From Ralstonia wenshanensis (GTDB taxonomy: Bacteria > Pseudomonadota > Gammaproteobacteria > Burkholderiales > Burkholderiaceae): a stretch of DNA of 64,000 nt. How positions within the stretch are numbered: the stretch's first letter is position 1; each line of letters starts with the position of its first letter. The stretch is taken from positions 2,542,001 through 2,606,000 of the forward strand of contig NZ_CP076413.1 of assembly GCF_021173085.1 (NCBI RefSeq), read 5' to 3'. The position numbers and the translations under genes are program-made. The notes below the pieces were generated by a model. It saw nothing but the letters and a program-made list of their open reading frames with translations. It was not told where the DNA came from and did not search any database. Positions 28,158 through 39,212 of this stretch are shown here, in pieces.

Positions 28158-28235
28158 AGCGCTGGATAAAGAGGATCGACGCACGGGATGTACCCGAAGA
28201 CGATCCGCTGGATTTTTACAAACGATTTGTCCCCG

Positions 28236-28263
28236 TTATGGGGCAATTGGCGCGCTTTTCAAG
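28236..28263 (-). promoter_or_regulatory. Sigma-32 heat-shock promoter of grpE
   Basis: On the minus strand CTTGAAA (28257-28263), a 13-bp spacer and CCCCATAA (28236-28243) give an almost perfect sigma-32 promoter about 80 bp upstream of the grpE start. Confidence 0.9.
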
Positions 28264-28345
28264 GGCGCCGGATGCGCAGCAACTGTGCGCCGTGCATCAC
28301 GAAATATGGGGTTACAACTTTCATCAGACTGCAACGGCATGGCAA

Positions 28346-28374
28346 TTGCGACGCCTTTATTGGCCGCCTATGAT
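28346..28374 (+). promoter_or_regulatory. Sigma-70-type promoter of the small exported-protein gene
   Basis: TTGCGA (28346-28351), exactly 17 bp, then TATGAT (28369-28374). Predicted start of transcription near 28381 leaves a leader of about 39 nt with a good Shine-Dalgarno. Confidence 0.6.
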
Positions 28375-28419
28375 GCAAGAAAAAACTGGGGGGCGCGAGC
28401 TTCTTTGAGGGTTCGTACC

Positions 28420-28614
28420 ATGCATAACAAGCTGCCCGTTCTGACCGTGCTCCTGCTGTTGACCCTGACCGCAGCCACAACGTTCATTTGCCTGTCTGGG
28501 GCCGTCACACCGCGTTATACGGAGTACGGTAGCGGCAAGGCATTCTTCAAGCACTACATCATCAAGCCGGCACAGATGCAGCAGATGCCGCGCGGTTTGA
28601 GCGTATTAAGTTAG
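28420..28614 (+). CDS. Small exported or membrane protein of unknown function (64 aa)
   Basis: A 64-residue protein with an N-terminal hydrophobic stretch (PVLTVLLLLTLTAATTFICL, about residues 5-24) that could be a signal peptide or membrane helix. A short polar tail (TEYGSGKAFFKHYIIKPAQ) follows. I recognise no family. TTTGAGGG lies 8 nt before the ATG and a good -35/-10 pair precedes that, so it looks like a true small gene. It is divergent from grpE and convergent with hslR. Confidence 0.65.
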   Translation: MHNKLPVLTVLLLLTLTAATTFICLSGAVTPRYTEYGSGKAFFKHYIIKPAQMQQMPRGLSVLS

Positions 28615-28635
28615 CACACACTCGCACGGTGTACC

Positions 28636-29034
28636 TCACTCTCCGCCGAGTTTGTCGATACGCCGTCGATCTCGCTTGGTCGGTCGGCCAGCAATTTGTG
28701 TGGCGGGTTCCCGATACAGCCGGCGTTTGTCGGCATTCTCTTCGCGTTTTAAGCGACTGGTGTCCGTCTCGGCGTAGAGCGTTTGCGCAACGGAGGCTGG
28801 ACCGCGCACTTCCGCCAGCGCCAATACCTCGACTTCCCACTGCTGTTCATGGGCGTGGACCCGCACGTGGTCACCGATCTTGACATCCTTGGCGGGACGA
28901 ACCGGCTGATCGTTGATCTGCACGCGACCGCGCTCCACCGCATCGGTCGCCTGCGACCGTGTCTTAAAGAAACGCGCCGCCCATAGCCATTTGTCGATGC
29001 GCACGCGATCGGCCGCGTCGGTGCTCACTTTCAT
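28636..29034 (-). CDS. hslR: Ribosome-associated heat-shock protein Hsp15 (HslR), S4 domain
   Basis: HslR binds free 50S subunits carrying stalled peptidyl-tRNA during heat stress. The 132-residue protein has an S4 RNA-binding domain at the N-terminus ([18 protein letters not shown], then [20 protein letters not shown]). A basic C-terminal tail ([14 protein letters not shown]) is typical of Hsp15. Its start overlaps the hemH stop by 4 bp (ATGA), so the two are translationally coupled. Confidence 0.92.
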   Translation of the reverse strand: MKVSTDAADRVRIDKWLWAARFFKTRSQATDAVERGRVQINDQPVRPAKDVKIGDHVRVHAHEQQWEVEVLALAEVRGPASVAQTLYAETDTSRLKREENADKRRLYREPATQIAGRPTKRDRRRIDKLGGE

Positions 29035-30146
29035 GCGGCGGCCCCCTTGCTCTGCGCGCGGGTGCGGCTGGCATCCAGCACATGCGGGTGCGTAAGCGTG
29101 AGCGGCCAGCCCTGCAGATGTGCAAGCGCAATGTCGGCAATGCCGGCAATCCACGCTTCGCTGTCGTTCAGGCACGGGATGTAATGGAAATCCTTGCCGC
29201 CGGCGACACGGAACGTGGACTGCCCTTCCATGGCGATCTCTTCCAGCGTCTCCAGGCAATCGGCCGGGAAGCCAGGGCAGAACACGTCGACGCGGTTGGT
29301 GCCAACGCGGCCGAGCTCTTCCAGCGTGGGCGCGGTGTAAGGCTGCAGCCATTCGGCGCGGCCAAAGCGCGACTGGAAGGTGACAAGGTACTGGCCCGGC
29401 TGCAGGCCGAGCGCTTCGCCCAACAAGCGGCCGGTCTTGAGACATTCGCAGTGGTAAGGGTCACCCAACTCCAGCGTTCGTCGCGGCACGCCATGGAACG
29501 ACAGCACCAGTTTGTCGCCATGCGCAAAGTCAGGCGCGCCATGCTGCGCCCAATACGCGCCCACCTGCTGGTGCAGCGCATTGATGTAAGCGGGGTCATC
29601 GTGGAAATGCTTGACCAGTCGCAACTCGGGCTGATTGCGCATTTCACCCAGCACGCGGAAGACCTCATCGAAGGCCGTCGCAGTGGTGGTGCCGGAATAC
29701 TGCGGATACATCGGCAACACGAGGATGCGCTCGACACCCTGCTTGCGCAGCGCCTGCATGACCGATGGGATCGACGGATTGCCATAGCGCATCGCGCAGG
29801 CGACCACCACATCGTGACCCTGCGCGTTGAGCAACTGCTGCAGCGCATGCGCCTGCCGCTCGCTGTAGACAAGCAGCGGCGAGCCCGTCATGTTGGCCTC
29901 GCGCAGCCAGATGCTTTCGTACTTGTGCGCTGACGCCCGCGAACGCAGCGGCACGATCAGCCCATTGAGGATGAACCACCACACGGCGCGCGGAATCTCC
30001 ACCACGCGGGGGTCGGACAGGAACTGACGCAGGTAGCGGCCCACCTCGCGCGGCGACGTGCCGTCGGGTGTGCCGAGGTTGACGAGCAGGATCGCGGTGC
30101 GATCGGGCTGACCGTGCTGGAACAGGGGTTCGGGCAAGAAAGGCAT
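29031..30146 (-). CDS. hemH: Ferrochelatase HemH
   Basis: HemH inserts ferrous iron into protoporphyrin IX, the last step of heme synthesis. The 371-residue protein has the N-terminal [20 protein letters not shown], the active-site histidine in [11 protein letters not shown] and the conserved glutamate region [13 protein letters not shown]. Length is normal. It is cotranscribed with hslR downstream. A consensus TATAAT lies just upstream. Confidence 0.97.
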   Translation of the reverse strand: MPFLPEPLFQHGQPDRTAILLVNLGTPDGTSPREVGRYLRQFLSDPRVVEIPRAVWWFILNGLIVPLRSRASAHKYESIWLREANMTGSPLLVYSERQAHALQQLLNAQGHDVVVACAMRYGNPSIPSVMQALRKQGVERILVLPMYPQYSGTTTATAFDEVFRVLGEMRNQPELRLVKHFHDDPAYINALHQQVGAYWAQHGAPDFAHGDKLVLSFHGVPRRTLELGDPYHCECLKTGRLLGEALGLQPGQYLVTFQSRFGRAEWLQPYTAPTLEELGRVGTNRVDVFCPGFPADCLETLEEIAMEGQSTFRVAGGKDFHYIPCLNDSEAWIAGIADIALAHLQGWPLTLTHPHVLDASRTRAQSKGAAA

Positions 30147-30174
30147 GGGCGCGGGTTCGCGATAGACCCGGCCG

Positions 30175-30180
30175 ATTATA
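30175..30180 (-). promoter_or_regulatory. Candidate -10 box for hemH
   Basis: A perfect TATAAT on the minus strand in the 57-bp gap between hutI and hemH, about 28 bp before the hemH ATG. The -35 at 17-bp spacing is poor (GGCACA), so only the -10 is convincing. Confidence 0.5.
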
Positions 30181-30203
30181 CGAGCCGAGTCATCGAGTGT
30201 GCC

Positions 30204-31439
30204 TTACGCCACCACCACGCCGTCCTTGACCACACCGGCACACGGGTTGAGCCCCATCGCATAGGCTAGATCGGCAGGCCGATCGATGCGCCAGAGCGCG
30301 AAATCTGCCGCGCAGCCCGGGGCAAGGACCCCACACGTGCCTGACAGACCCAGCGCAGCGGCGGCGTGACGCGTGGCGCCGGTCAGCGCTTCCAGCGGCG
30401 TCAGGCGGAACAGCGTGCACGCCATGTTCATCGCCAGCAGCAGCGACGACAACGGCGACGTGCCAGGGTTGCAGTCGGTCGACACGGCCATCGGCACACC
30501 GGCGGCGCGCAGGGCGGCCATCGGCGGCAGGCGCGTTTCGCGCAGGCAGTAGAACGCGCCAGGCAGCAGTACAGCCACAGTGCCGGCCTGCGCCATGGCT
30601 GCGATGCCGGCATCGGTCAGGCATTCGAGGTGATCCGCTGAAAGGCCGCCGTAGCGAGCCACCAGCGCTGCGCCACCCTGGTCGGAGAGTTGCTCGGCGT
30701 GCAGCTTGACCGGCAAGCCGTGGCGTTGCGCCGCGTCGAACATGCGCGCCGTCTGTGCGGGCGTGAAGCCGATGGTTTCGCAGAAGGCGTCAACAGCATC
30801 GACCAGACCTTCCGCTGCGAGGGCGGGCAGCACATCGATGCAGAGGTGATCGATGTAGTCATCCGCACGGCCGGCGAATTCGGGCGGCACGGCATGCGCG
30901 CCGAGGAAGGTTGTCCGCACGCGCACCGGCAACGCCTGGCCGAAGCGCCGTGCGACCCGCAGCATGCGGCGCTCCGTTTCCAGGTTCAGGCCGTAGCCGG
31001 ACTTGATTTCGACGGTGGTGACACCTTCGGCGCGCAACGCATTCAGGCGCGGCAGGCTGGCTTCGGCCAACGCGTCTTCGCTGGCCGCACGCGTGGCACG
31101 GACGGTGGACAGGATGCCCCCGCCCGACCGCGCGATCTCTTCGTACGGCACGCCGTTCAGGCGCGCTTCAAATTCATTGCTGCGGTTGCCGGCGTAGACG
31201 AGGTGCGTGTGACAATCGATCAGGCCGGGCGTGAGCCACGCGCCGGCGCCATCGTGTTCGCGTGTGGCGCGGGCGTTGACGGGCACATCAGCGCGGTAGC
31301 CGAGCCACGCAATGCGGCCATCCTTGACCGCGATGGCACCGTCACGGATTTCGCCGTAGCCGTCAGCATCGGCGGTGAGCGTGGCGAGGTGGACGTTGGT
31401 CCAGAGCGCGTCCCAGTGCAGGTTGGCCGGATCAGTCAT
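30204..31439 (-). CDS. hutI: Imidazolonepropionase HutI
   Basis: HutI hydrolyses 4-imidazolone-5-propionate to N-formimidoyl-L-glutamate, the third step of histidine degradation. The 411-residue amidohydrolase has the metal-binding [16 protein letters not shown], the [12 protein letters not shown] block, [13 protein letters not shown], and [13 protein letters not shown]. It overlaps hutG by 8 bp, so it is the last gene of the hutUHGI transcript. Start ATG at 31439 is supported by alignment length; the upstream extension reads into hutG. Confidence 0.96.
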   Translation of the reverse strand: MTDPANLHWDALWTNVHLATLTADADGYGEIRDGAIAVKDGRIAWLGYRADVPVNARATREHDGAGAWLTPGLIDCHTHLVYAGNRSNEFEARLNGVPYEEIARSGGGILSTVRATRAASEDALAEASLPRLNALRAEGVTTVEIKSGYGLNLETERRMLRVARRFGQALPVRVRTTFLGAHAVPPEFAGRADDYIDHLCIDVLPALAAEGLVDAVDAFCETIGFTPAQTARMFDAAQRHGLPVKLHAEQLSDQGGAALVARYGGLSADHLECLTDAGIAAMAQAGTVAVLLPGAFYCLRETRLPPMAALRAAGVPMAVSTDCNPGTSPLSSLLLAMNMACTLFRLTPLEALTGATRHAAAALGLSGTCGVLAPGCAADFALWRIDRPADLAYAMGLNPCAGVVKDGVVVA

Positions 31440-32409
31440 GTGCGGCTCCCTGCAGGCCGATGCCGTCTGCCACGCGCGCCACCAGACGGGCAGCGACACG
31501 TGCGGTGTGATTGTCAATATCGAGCGACGGGTTCAGTTCCGCCACATCCGCCAGCCGCAGCTTGCCCGAGCTGACCACGCGATCGACGATGGGCTCGATC
31601 ACGTCCATCCCGACGCCGCGTGCCGACGGTGCGCTCACGCCGGGGGCCACGGCGGCCGGCAGCACGTCGAGGCACATCGTCAGATAGACGTGGTCGACCT
31701 GGCTCAGGAACACCTCGACCACCTTCAGCACGTGGGCGAGCTGCATGACGTCCATCTCGTCGTCGTGCATCCAGCGCACGCCGAGCTGGCGCGCACGCGC
31801 GAACAGCGCTTCGGTGTTGGCGTAGGTGCTCACGCCCAGGCAGGCGTAGTGGAACGGCCAGCCGCGCCGGGCACAGTCTTCGGCGATCTGGCGGAACGGC
31901 GTGCCCGAGCTGCCGCGCTCACCCGCACGCAAATCGAAATGCGCATCGAGGTTGAGAATGCCGATACGCGGGGGCTGGTGGGATTTCGCCGCCAGATGCC
32001 GCGCCAAGCCGCCAAACGAGGCCCACGCGATCTCATGCCCGCCGCCGAGCGCGATCGGAAACGCGCCGCGATCGAGCAGATCGTGGAGCACACCGGCCAA
32101 TTCGCTCTGCGCGTCTTCCAGCGCATCGCCTTGGCAAGTCACGTCGCCCGCATCGACGACCACACGGCCGGCACGCGCGGGCAAGTTCGCCAGCATCTTG
32201 CGGATGGCGGCGGGGCCCGCCTGTGCGCCGGTTCGCCCGTGGTTGCGTGCGACACCGGCATCGCAGGCGAAACCCGCCAGGGCGACGGTGTTGGCCAGCG
32301 GCGTCGATGCATCGATGCGGCGCACCGTCTGGTGCCAACGCAAGCCCAGCGGGCCTTCCTCCGCATCGACGCGGCCTTGCCAGACGTTCGGTTCAGCTTG
32401 GGCGAGCAT
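31432..32409 (-). CDS. hutG: Formimidoylglutamase HutG
   Basis: HutG splits N-formimidoylglutamate into glutamate and formamide. The 325-residue ureohydrolase (arginase fold) has the metal-ligand motifs [21 protein letters not shown] and [13 protein letters not shown], the last being a HutG-type variant of the SxDxD motif. Its presence indicates the four-enzyme hut pathway rather than the five-step HutF route. Start ATG at 32409, 2 bp after hutH. Confidence 0.95.
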   Translation of the reverse strand: MLAQAEPNVWQGRVDAEEGPLGLRWHQTVRRIDASTPLANTVALAGFACDAGVARNHGRTGAQAGPAAIRKMLANLPARAGRVVVDAGDVTCQGDALEDAQSELAGVLHDLLDRGAFPIALGGGHEIAWASFGGLARHLAAKSHQPPRIGILNLDAHFDLRAGERGSSGTPFRQIAEDCARRGWPFHYACLGVSTYANTEALFARARQLGVRWMHDDEMDVMQLAHVLKVVEVFLSQVDHVYLTMCLDVLPAAVAPGVSAPSARGVGMDVIEPIVDRVVSSGKLRLADVAELNPSLDIDNHTARVAARLVARVADGIGLQGAAHD

Positions 32410-32411
32410 GG

Positions 32412-33968
32412 TCAGACGAGTGCGAGTTCGCCGACGTGCGCGCGGCACGAATCGCCCAGATCGCCGTCGAGCACGAGGCGGCGGGCCCCTTCGATGTCGG
32501 GGGCGAACAGGCGATCTTCACCGTAGTAGGCCACGCGCGCGCGGATGCAGCCGTGCGCTTTCTGGAGCGTGTCGGACGTCGCCAGCGGCTTGTGGAAGTC
32601 GATGCCCTGCGCTGCCGCCAGCGCTTCGATGCCGACGATGGTGGCGGTGTTCTCGGCCATGTCCTGCAAACGGCGGCCGGCGAAGGTCGCCATGCTGACG
32701 TGGTCTTCCTGGTTGGCGGAAGTCGGCAGGCTGTCCACGCTGGCCGGGTGGGCAAACGTCTTGTTTTCCGAGGCCAACGCGGCGGCCGTGACGTGCGCAA
32801 TCATGAAGCCCGAGTTCAGGCCCGGCTGCTCGACCAGGAACGGCGGCAGGCCCGACAGCGTGGAGTCGATCAGCAGCGCGATGCGGCGCTCGGACAACGC
32901 ACCGATCTCGGCAATCGCCAGCGCAAGCATGTCGGCGGCAAACGCCACCGGCTCGGCGTGGAAGTTGCCGCCGGAGATCACTTCACCAGCGTCGGCGTAG
33001 ACCAGGGGGTTGTCGGTCACTGCGTTGGCTTCGGTGAGCAGCGTGGCGCCGGCCTGACGGATCAGGTCGAAACACGCGCCCATGACTTGCGGCTGGCAGC
33101 GCAGGCTGTACGGGTCTTGCACGCGCTTGTCGCCCACGAGGTGCGACTGGCGGATGGCGCTGCCGGCCAGCAGGTTGCGATACACGGCCGCGGTGGCGAT
33201 CTGCCCCGCCTGACCACGCACGGTGTGCACGCGCGGGTCGAACGGCGCATCGCTGCCCTTGGCGGCATCCACCGACAATGCCCCCGACACGGTGGCGGCT
33301 TGAAGCAGACGCTCGGCCAGGAACAGGCCGTTGAGCGCCAGCGCGGTCGACACCTGCGTGCCGTTGATGAGCGCCAGGCCTTCCTTGGCGGCCAGTGCGA
33401 TCGGCTCGATGCCGGCGGCGGCCAACGCGGCACGCGCCGGCGTGCGCACGCCGTTCACACGTACGTCGCCCTCACCCAGCAGGGCAAGCGTCATGTGCGC
33501 CAGCGGTGCCAGATCGCCCGACGCGCCCACCGACCCCTTGGACGGAATGCACGGTACGATGCCGGCGTTCAGCAGTGCCAGCAGCGTGTCGATCACGACA
33601 CGGCGCACGCCCGAATAGCCGCGCGCCAGGCTGGCAGCCTTCATCAGCAGCACCAGTCGCGCCACGTTGTCGCTCAGGTCTTCACCCGTGCCGACGGCGT
33701 GCGAGAGGATCAGGTTGCGTTGCAGGCGCTCCAGCTCGTGCGTGGCGATCTGCGTTTTGGCCAGCAGGCCGAATCCGGTGTTGATGCCATAGGCCGGTGC
33801 GCCCTTGGCGACGATGGCCTGTACCGTGGCGGCCGACGCTTCAATGGCGGCCGCGCAGTCGCCAGACAGCGCGATGGGCGTCGGGGCCAGCCACACGCGG
33901 CGCAGGTCGGCAAAGGACATCTCGCCGGGTTGCAATGTCAGGATGGGGGGCGTGGTCATGGTGTTCAT
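32412..33968 (-). CDS. hutH: Histidine ammonia-lyase HutH
   Basis: HutH deaminates histidine to trans-urocanate. The 518-residue protein carries the Ala149-Ser150-Gly151 triad in [17 protein letters not shown], which cyclises to the MIO electrophile, as well as YGINTGFG near residues 60-67. Length is normal. It lies between hutU and hutG. A second ATG three codons in (33959) is an alternative start. Confidence 0.97.
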   Translation of the reverse strand: MNTMTTPPILTLQPGEMSFADLRRVWLAPTPIALSGDCAAAIEASAATVQAIVAKGAPAYGINTGFGLLAKTQIATHELERLQRNLILSHAVGTGEDLSDNVARLVLLMKAASLARGYSGVRRVVIDTLLALLNAGIVPCIPSKGSVGASGDLAPLAHMTLALLGEGDVRVNGVRTPARAALAAAGIEPIALAAKEGLALINGTQVSTALALNGLFLAERLLQAATVSGALSVDAAKGSDAPFDPRVHTVRGQAGQIATAAVYRNLLAGSAIRQSHLVGDKRVQDPYSLRCQPQVMGACFDLIRQAGATLLTEANAVTDNPLVYADAGEVISGGNFHAEPVAFAADMLALAIAEIGALSERRIALLIDSTLSGLPPFLVEQPGLNSGFMIAHVTAAALASENKTFAHPASVDSLPTSANQEDHVSMATFAGRRLQDMAENTATIVGIEALAAAQGIDFHKPLATSDTLQKAHGCIRARVAYYGEDRLFAPDIEGARRLVLDGDLGDSCRAHVGELALV

Positions 33969-33994
33969 AGCAATACGAGCAGGATGTCTCTAAC

Positions 33995-35713
33995 TTAGCC
34001 GATCATCGGCAGGTTCAAACCGTTGCGCTTGGCGCAGGCAATGGCGGTTTCGTAGCCGGCATCGGCATGGCGCATGACGCCGGAGCCGGAATCGTTGACG
34101 AGCACACGACCCAGGCGCTTGGCCGCAGCATCGGTGCCGTCGGCGACGATCACCACGCCCGAGTGCTGCGAATAGCCCATGCCGACACCGCCGCCGTGGT
34201 GCAGCGACACCCACGTCGCACCGCCGGCCGTGTTGAGCAGCGCGTTGAGCAGCGGCCAGTCCGACACGGCGTCGGTGCCATCGCGCATGGCTTCGGTTTC
34301 GCGGTTGGGGCTGGCGACCGAGCCCGTGTCCAGGTGATCGCGGCCGATCACGATGGGCGCCTTCAACTCGCCGTTCTTGACCATCTCATTGAAGGCCAGG
34401 CCGGCCAGGTGACGCTCGCCCAGGCCCAGCCAGCAGATGCGTGCGGGCAGCCCCTGGAACGCGATGCGGTCCCGCGCCATGTCGAGCCAGCGATGCACGT
34501 GCGTGTTGTGCGGGAAGAGTTCCTTGATCTTGGCGTCGGTCTTGTAGATGTCTTCCGGATCGCCCGACAGCGCCACCCAGCGGAACGGGCCCTTGCCCTC
34601 GCAGAACAGCGGACGGATGTAGGCCGGCACGAAGCCCGGGAAGTCGAAGGCGTTTTTCACACCCTGGTCGAACGCGACCTGGCGGATGTTGTTGCCGTAG
34701 TCGACGGTCGGAATGCCCATGGCCTGGAAATCGAGCATGGCCTGCACGTGCACGGCGCAGGACTTGGCGGCCTCGTCGGTCAGGCGGGCGTGCTGCGACG
34801 GATCGCGTTGCGCAGCACGCCATTGCTCGACCGTCCAGCCAACCGGCAGATAGCCGTTGACCAGATCATGCGCCGAGGTCTGGTCGGTCACCAGATCCGG
34901 CTTCAGGCCACCGGCGCGGGCACGCTTGACCAGCTCCGGCAGGATTTCCGCCGCATTGCCGAGCAGGCCGATGGACACGGCCTCGCCGCGCTCGCAATGG
35001 TGGCGAATCAGGTTGAACGCGTCGTCGATGTCCTTGGCCTGCTTGTCGAGGTAACGCGTACGCAGGCGGAAATCGATGCTCGATTGCTGGCATTCGATGT
35101 TCAGCGACACGGCGCCGGCCAGCGTGGCGGCCAGCGGCTGGGCGCCGCCCATGCCACCCAGACCTGCGGTCAGGATCCACTTGCCGGCCAGCTTGCCGTC
35201 GTAATGCTGGCGGCCGGCTTCGGCAAACGTCTCGTAGGTGCCCTGGACGATGCCCTGGCTGCCGATGTAGATCCAGCTGCCGGCCGTCATCTGGCCGTAC
35301 ATGAACAGGCCCTTGCGATCCAGCTCGTTGAAGTGTTCCCAGTTCGCCCACTTGGGCACGAGGTTGGAGTTGGCGATCAAGACGCGCGGCGCATCCGGAT
35401 GGGTCTTGAACACGCCCACCGGCTTGCCCGATTGCACGAGCAGCGATTCGTCGTCGTTCAGCTCGCGCAGCGTTTCCAGGATCTTGTCGAAGCAGGCCCA
35501 GTCGCGCGCGGCGCGGCCGATGCCGCCATACACGACGAGGTGCTTGGGGTTCTCGGCCACGTCCGGGTCGAGGTTGTTCTGCAGCATCCGGTAGGCCGCT
35601 TCGGTCAGCCAGCTCTTGCAATGCAGCTCGGTGCCGCGAGGGGCGCGGATTTCGCGCGAGGCGTCGTAGCGCGGGTCGTTGGTCAGGTGGGCAGCGTTGG
35701 TCGGGGCGTTCAT
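33995..35713 (-). CDS. hutU: Urocanate hydratase HutU
   Basis: Urocanase adds water to urocanate, using NAD as an electrophile. The 572-residue protein shows [54 protein letters not shown] and the C-terminal [17 protein letters not shown] block. It is the first gene of the hut operon, starting 44 bp from a palindromic operator. AGGAGACCT precedes the ATG. Confidence 0.97.
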   Translation of the reverse strand: MNAPTNAAHLTNDPRYDASREIRAPRGTELHCKSWLTEAAYRMLQNNLDPDVAENPKHLVVYGGIGRAARDWACFDKILETLRELNDDESLLVQSGKPVGVFKTHPDAPRVLIANSNLVPKWANWEHFNELDRKGLFMYGQMTAGSWIYIGSQGIVQGTYETFAEAGRQHYDGKLAGKWILTAGLGGMGGAQPLAATLAGAVSLNIECQQSSIDFRLRTRYLDKQAKDIDDAFNLIRHHCERGEAVSIGLLGNAAEILPELVKRARAGGLKPDLVTDQTSAHDLVNGYLPVGWTVEQWRAAQRDPSQHARLTDEAAKSCAVHVQAMLDFQAMGIPTVDYGNNIRQVAFDQGVKNAFDFPGFVPAYIRPLFCEGKGPFRWVALSGDPEDIYKTDAKIKELFPHNTHVHRWLDMARDRIAFQGLPARICWLGLGERHLAGLAFNEMVKNGELKAPIVIGRDHLDTGSVASPNRETEAMRDGTDAVSDWPLLNALLNTAGGATWVSLHHGGGVGMGYSQHSGVVIVADGTDAAAKRLGRVLVNDSGSGVMRHADAGYETAIACAKRNGLNLPMIG

Positions 35714-35756
35714 ATGAGGTCTCCTGCGAACTCCTTTGTCATGGAGCGCATCTTAT

Positions 35757-35770
35757 GTTGTATATACAAC
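35757..35770. promoter_or_regulatory. HutC operator between hutU and hutC
   Basis: GTTGTATATACAAC is a perfect 14-bp palindrome. It has the TTGTATATACAA core known for HutC operators in other proteobacteria. It lies in the divergent hutU/hutC promoter region, probably over promoter elements, so urocanate-relieved repression of both transcripts is expected. Confidence 0.85.
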
Positions 35771-35867
35771 TTAGGCAAGAAAACTTTACAAGCTAAGAGC
35801 AAACCCTGATGATGACCGCCATCCGCACATCACATCGGCCGCCCAAACCGCACCGCAAGCCACGTCC

Positions 35868-36581
35868 ATGTCACACGACCCGTCCGCCAGCACGCCCGCC
35901 TTCCAGCGCATCAAGGAAGACATCCTCATGCGCATCCGCAGCGGCGAGTGGCAAGAAGGCGAAATGATCCCGGGGGAGACCACGCTCGCGCAGACGTTTG
36001 GCGTGTCGCGCATGACGGTCAATCGCGCGCTGCGCGAGCTGACCGCCGAGCAGATCCTCACGCGCGTGCAGGGGTTGGGGACGTTCGTCGCGCAGCAGAA
36101 GTACCAGGCGACGCTGGTGGCGATCCGCAACATCGCCGAGGAAATTGCCGCACGCGGTCACCGGCACCGTGCCGAGCTGCACAAGCTGGAGCGCGCCCGC
36201 GCCAACGAAGCGATGGCCGCGTCCTTCGGCGTACCGGTGGGGCGCGCCCTGTTCCATTCGCTGATCGTGCACTTCGAGAATGACCTGCCGATCCAGGTGG
36301 AAGACCGCTGGGTGAATGCCGCGCTGGCCCCTGACTATATGCAACAGGATTTCACGCAGACCACGCCAAACGCCTACCTCATGCGTGCCGCCCCGTTGCA
36401 GGGCGTGGATTACGGCATCGAGGCGCGCCTGCCGCCGCGCGAGATCGCCGAAATGCTGCACATGGATGTGCGCGAACCGTGTCTGATGCTACGGCGCAAG
36501 ACGCTATCCCAGGGCCAGGTCGCCTCCGTGGCAACCATGTGGCACCCGGGCGGGCGGTATCAGTTCACGGGCAGTTTCTAA
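35868..36581 (+). CDS. hutC: Histidine utilisation repressor HutC (GntR family)
   Basis: HutC represses the hut genes until urocanate binds. The 237-residue protein has an N-terminal GntR winged helix (about 8-75: IKEDILMRIRSGEW, FGVSRMTVNRALRELT, RVQGLGTFV) and a C-terminal UTRA ligand domain (about 95-232). It is divergent from hutU with an operator palindrome between, and so probably regulates itself as well. Confidence 0.95.
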   Translation: MSHDPSASTPAFQRIKEDILMRIRSGEWQEGEMIPGETTLAQTFGVSRMTVNRALRELTAEQILTRVQGLGTFVAQQKYQATLVAIRNIAEEIAARGHRHRAELHKLERARANEAMAASFGVPVGRALFHSLIVHFENDLPIQVEDRWVNAALAPDYMQQDFTQTTPNAYLMRAAPLQGVDYGIEARLPPREIAEMLHMDVREPCLMLRRKTLSQGQVASVATMWHPGGRYQFTGSF

Positions 36582-36712
36582 GCGCGTCGTTGCGCTACAT
36601 CATGACCTTGCCCCGGGGCGCGGACGAGAATGCTCGAAAAGATGCGCGGCGGCTGATGCCAGTCCGCCCAGTTCGCTACCTCACTCCACACCCGGCCCAG
36701 GAGAGCACTGTC

Positions 36713-37060
36713 ATGAGCGGCATGCCCGAATTCAAAAGCGTGGTCAAAGATGTGTCTGCGCACATGCGCAGCTTGCGCGAATCGCAGCCGGAGTTGATGA
36801 CGGCATTCAGCCAACTGGCGGCAGCCGGCACAAAAGACGGCGCACTGAGCAAGAAGACGCGGGAACTGGTGGCGCTGGGAATAGCCATTTCCAGCCGCTG
36901 CGACGACTGCATCGGCTTCCATGTCCAGGCGCTGGTCAAACTCGGCACAACCCGTGCCGAACTGGAAGAGGTGTTGGGAACAGCCGTCTACATGGGAGGC
37001 GGCCCTTCGATGATGTACGCCACGCATGCGCTGGCGGCGTTCGAGCAGTTTTCAGCCTGA
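36713..37060 (+). CDS. AhpD-like carboxymuconolactone decarboxylase family protein
   Basis: A 115-residue all-helical protein with the AhpD-type active site SSRCDDCIGFHVQALV (CxxC followed by His). Members act as peroxidase-linked thiol reductants; the true substrate here is unknown. GGAG lies upstream of the ATG at 36713. A second ATG at 36722 is possible. It is separated from hutC by 131 bp and is not obviously part of the hut system. Confidence 0.88.
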   Translation: MSGMPEFKSVVKDVSAHMRSLRESQPELMTAFSQLAAAGTKDGALSKKTRELVALGIAISSRCDDCIGFHVQALVKLGTTRAELEEVLGTAVYMGGGPSMMYATHALAAFEQFSA

Positions 37061-37073
37061 GACATTGGCGGGC

Positions 37074-37098
37074 AACGCCGCCCGCCACAGGCGGCGTT
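37074..37098. terminator. Terminator-like hairpin between ahpD-like gene and hrcA
   Basis: AACGCCGCC and GGCGGCGTT form a 9-bp perfect stem with a 7-nt loop between two convergent genes. The following T-run is short (GTTTC) on the plus strand, so it may be weak. Confidence 0.6.
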
Positions 37099-37101
37099 GT
37101 T

Positions 37102-38160
37102 TCAATACTGGCTGAGGGTGCTGGATAGCAGCTTGGCTGTGATATCCACGATCGGGATCACGCGCTCATACGCCATGCGCATCGGCCCGATCACGCCCAG
37201 CGTGCCGACAATCTTGCCGTCCACCTCGTACGGCGCGGTGATGACGGCCATGTCTTCGTGCGGCACAAGGCTGCTTTCGCCGCCGATGAAGATCTGCACG
37301 CCCTCGGCACGGCTCGATACGTCCAGCAGTTGCAGCAGGCCGGTCTTCTGTTCGAACACGGCAAAGAGCCGGCGCAGCTTGTCCATGGATGAAGACAAAT
37401 CTTCCACATCCAGCAGCTTGCGTTCGCCCGAAATGACGACCGGTTCCTCTTCCGACGCGGCACTGCTGCCCGCTTCCACGGCAGCCTGCATCAGCGCGGT
37501 CATGTCGGCCTGCAGTGCAGACAGCTCGCCGCGCAGGCTTTCGCGCACCGCATCGAAGGTCTGGCCGCCGTAGTGTGCATTGATGTAGTTGGCCGCTTCC
37601 ACCAGTTGCGACGGGCTGTACGGCGTATCGGTATGGATGATGCGGTTCTGCACGTCGCCTTCGGGCGTAACGACGATCAGCAGGATGCGCGATTCCGACA
37701 GCCTCAGGAATTCGATCTGCCGGAACGCATGCGTGCGGCGCGGCGTCATCACGATGCCGGCAAACTGCGAGAGGTTGGACAAGGTCTGCGCCGCCGCCGC
37801 AATCACCCGCTGCGACGATTCCGACCCATGCGACGCCAGCTGCGTGCGCACCTGCTCGGCAATCGCACCCACCATCTGCTGCGCCATGCGGTCTTGCGTG
37901 CTCAGCACATCCAGCGGGCTGGCCGTCAGCATCGTATCGACGAAGAGGCGATAGCCGCGTGGCGTCGGCACGCGCCCGGCGGAGGTGTGGGGGCTCGCGA
38001 TGAAGCCCATCTCCTCGAGGTCGGACATCACATTGCGGATGGTGGCCGGCGACAGATCGAGCCCCGAATACTTCGACAAGGTGCGCGAGCCCACGGGCTG
38101 GCCCTCGGCGATATACCGTTCGATCAAGGTCTTGAGGAGGATAGTGGCGCGCTTGTCCAT
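37102..38160 (-). CDS. hrcA: Heat-inducible transcription repressor HrcA
   Basis: HrcA represses chaperone operons by binding the CIRCE inverted repeat and is kept active by GroEL. The 352-residue protein has the N-terminal winged helix with [32 protein letters not shown], and central GAF-like and C-terminal HrcA domains ([39 protein letters not shown]). No CIRCE element is visible near dnaK, dnaJ or grpE in this window, so its targets probably lie elsewhere (for example groESL). It is divergent from nadK. Confidence 0.96.
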   Translation of the reverse strand: MDKRATILLKTLIERYIAEGQPVGSRTLSKYSGLDLSPATIRNVMSDLEEMGFIASPHTSAGRVPTPRGYRLFVDTMLTASPLDVLSTQDRMAQQMVGAIAEQVRTQLASHGSESSQRVIAAAAQTLSNLSQFAGIVMTPRRTHAFRQIEFLRLSESRILLIVVTPEGDVQNRIIHTDTPYSPSQLVEAANYINAHYGGQTFDAVRESLRGELSALQADMTALMQAAVEAGSSAASEEEPVVISGERKLLDVEDLSSSMDKLRRLFAVFEQKTGLLQLLDVSSRAEGVQIFIGGESSLVPHEDMAVITAPYEVDGKIVGTLGVIGPMRMAYERVIPIVDITAKLLSSTLSQY

Positions 38161-38271
38161 GATTCTTCAATTTTACGCAAAATCGGCGCCCGTCTACGGG
38201 TGATGTCGGCGTTTCTCCACGAAACACGCGCTGACGTGGCGACGGTCATATCGATATGGTGTAATGCGCGC

Positions 38272-39210
38272 ATGTCGATTCCCTCGTCCGCCGTGGCCCC
38301 GCAAGCTCCCGCCGCCTCGTCCGTTTCGCCTTTCAAGACCGTTGCGCTGGTCGGCCGGTATTCGGCTGCCAACATTGCCGGCCCTCTCATGGAACTGGCG
38401 TCGTGCATTGCCGCGCGCGGGCATGACATTGTCTTCGAGCGCGAAACGGCGCTCAACATCGGCGTTCAGGACTACCCTGCCCTGCCGCCCGAAGAGATGG
38501 CGCGCCACGCCGACGTGGCCGTCGTCCTCGGCGGTGACGGCACGCTGCTCGGCATTGGACGCCACCTGGCCGGTGCCAGCGTCCCCGTGATCGGCGTCAA
38601 CCACGGGCGGCTCGGCTTCATGACCGACATTCCGTTCGACGACGTACACACCGTGCTGCCCGACATGTTGTCGGGCCGCTACGAGGCCGAAACCCGCACG
38701 CTGCTGCAGGCACAGGTCGTGCGCGACGACGAGGTCATCTTCTCCGCCCTCGCCTTCAACGACGTGGTAGTCAACCGCTCGGGCACCTCGGGCATGGTGG
38801 AGCTTGCCGTGTCGGTCGACGGCTTCTTCATGTACAACCAGCGTTCGGACGGCTTGATCGTCTCCACGCCCACGGGCTCGACGGCGTATGCGCTGTCTGC
38901 CGGCGGGCCGATCCTGCATCCCGCGCTCTCGGGTCTGGTGCTGGTGCCCATCGCACCGCACTCGCTGTCGAACCGGCCGATTGTCATTCCGCACGACGCC
39001 GAGGTGGTCATCCAGGTCACCAGCGGGCGCGATGCCAGCGTCAACTTCGACATGCAGTCGCTCACGTCACTGCTGCCCGGTGACCGCATCGTGGTGCGCC
39101 GCTCGGAGCGCACGGTGCGGCTGCTGCACCCGGTCGGCTACAACTACTACGCCACGCTGCGCAAGAAGCTGCACTGGCACGAGTATCCGACCGAAGACAA
39201 CCGGCTCTAA
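38272..39210 (+). CDS. nadK: NAD kinase NadK
   Basis: NadK phosphorylates NAD to NADP. The 312-residue protein has the diagnostic GGDGT motif ([14 protein letters not shown]), the [11 protein letters not shown] block and [20 protein letters not shown]. Start ATG at 38272 gives a normal-length enzyme with a short Ala/Pro/Ser N-terminal extension. A longer upstream frame is an antisense shadow of hrcA. A structured repeat begins 2 nt after its stop. Confidence 0.96.
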   Translation: MSIPSSAVAPQAPAASSVSPFKTVALVGRYSAANIAGPLMELASCIAARGHDIVFERETALNIGVQDYPALPPEEMARHADVAVVLGGDGTLLGIGRHLAGASVPVIGVNHGRLGFMTDIPFDDVHTVLPDMLSGRYEAETRTLLQAQVVRDDEVIFSALAFNDVVVNRSGTSGMVELAVSVDGFFMYNQRSDGLIVSTPTGSTAYALSAGGPILHPALSGLVLVPIAPHSLSNRPIVIPHDAEVVIQVTSGRDASVNFDMQSLTSLLPGDRIVVRRSERTVRLLHPVGYNYYATLRKKLHWHEYPTEDNRL

Positions 39211-39212
39211 GA

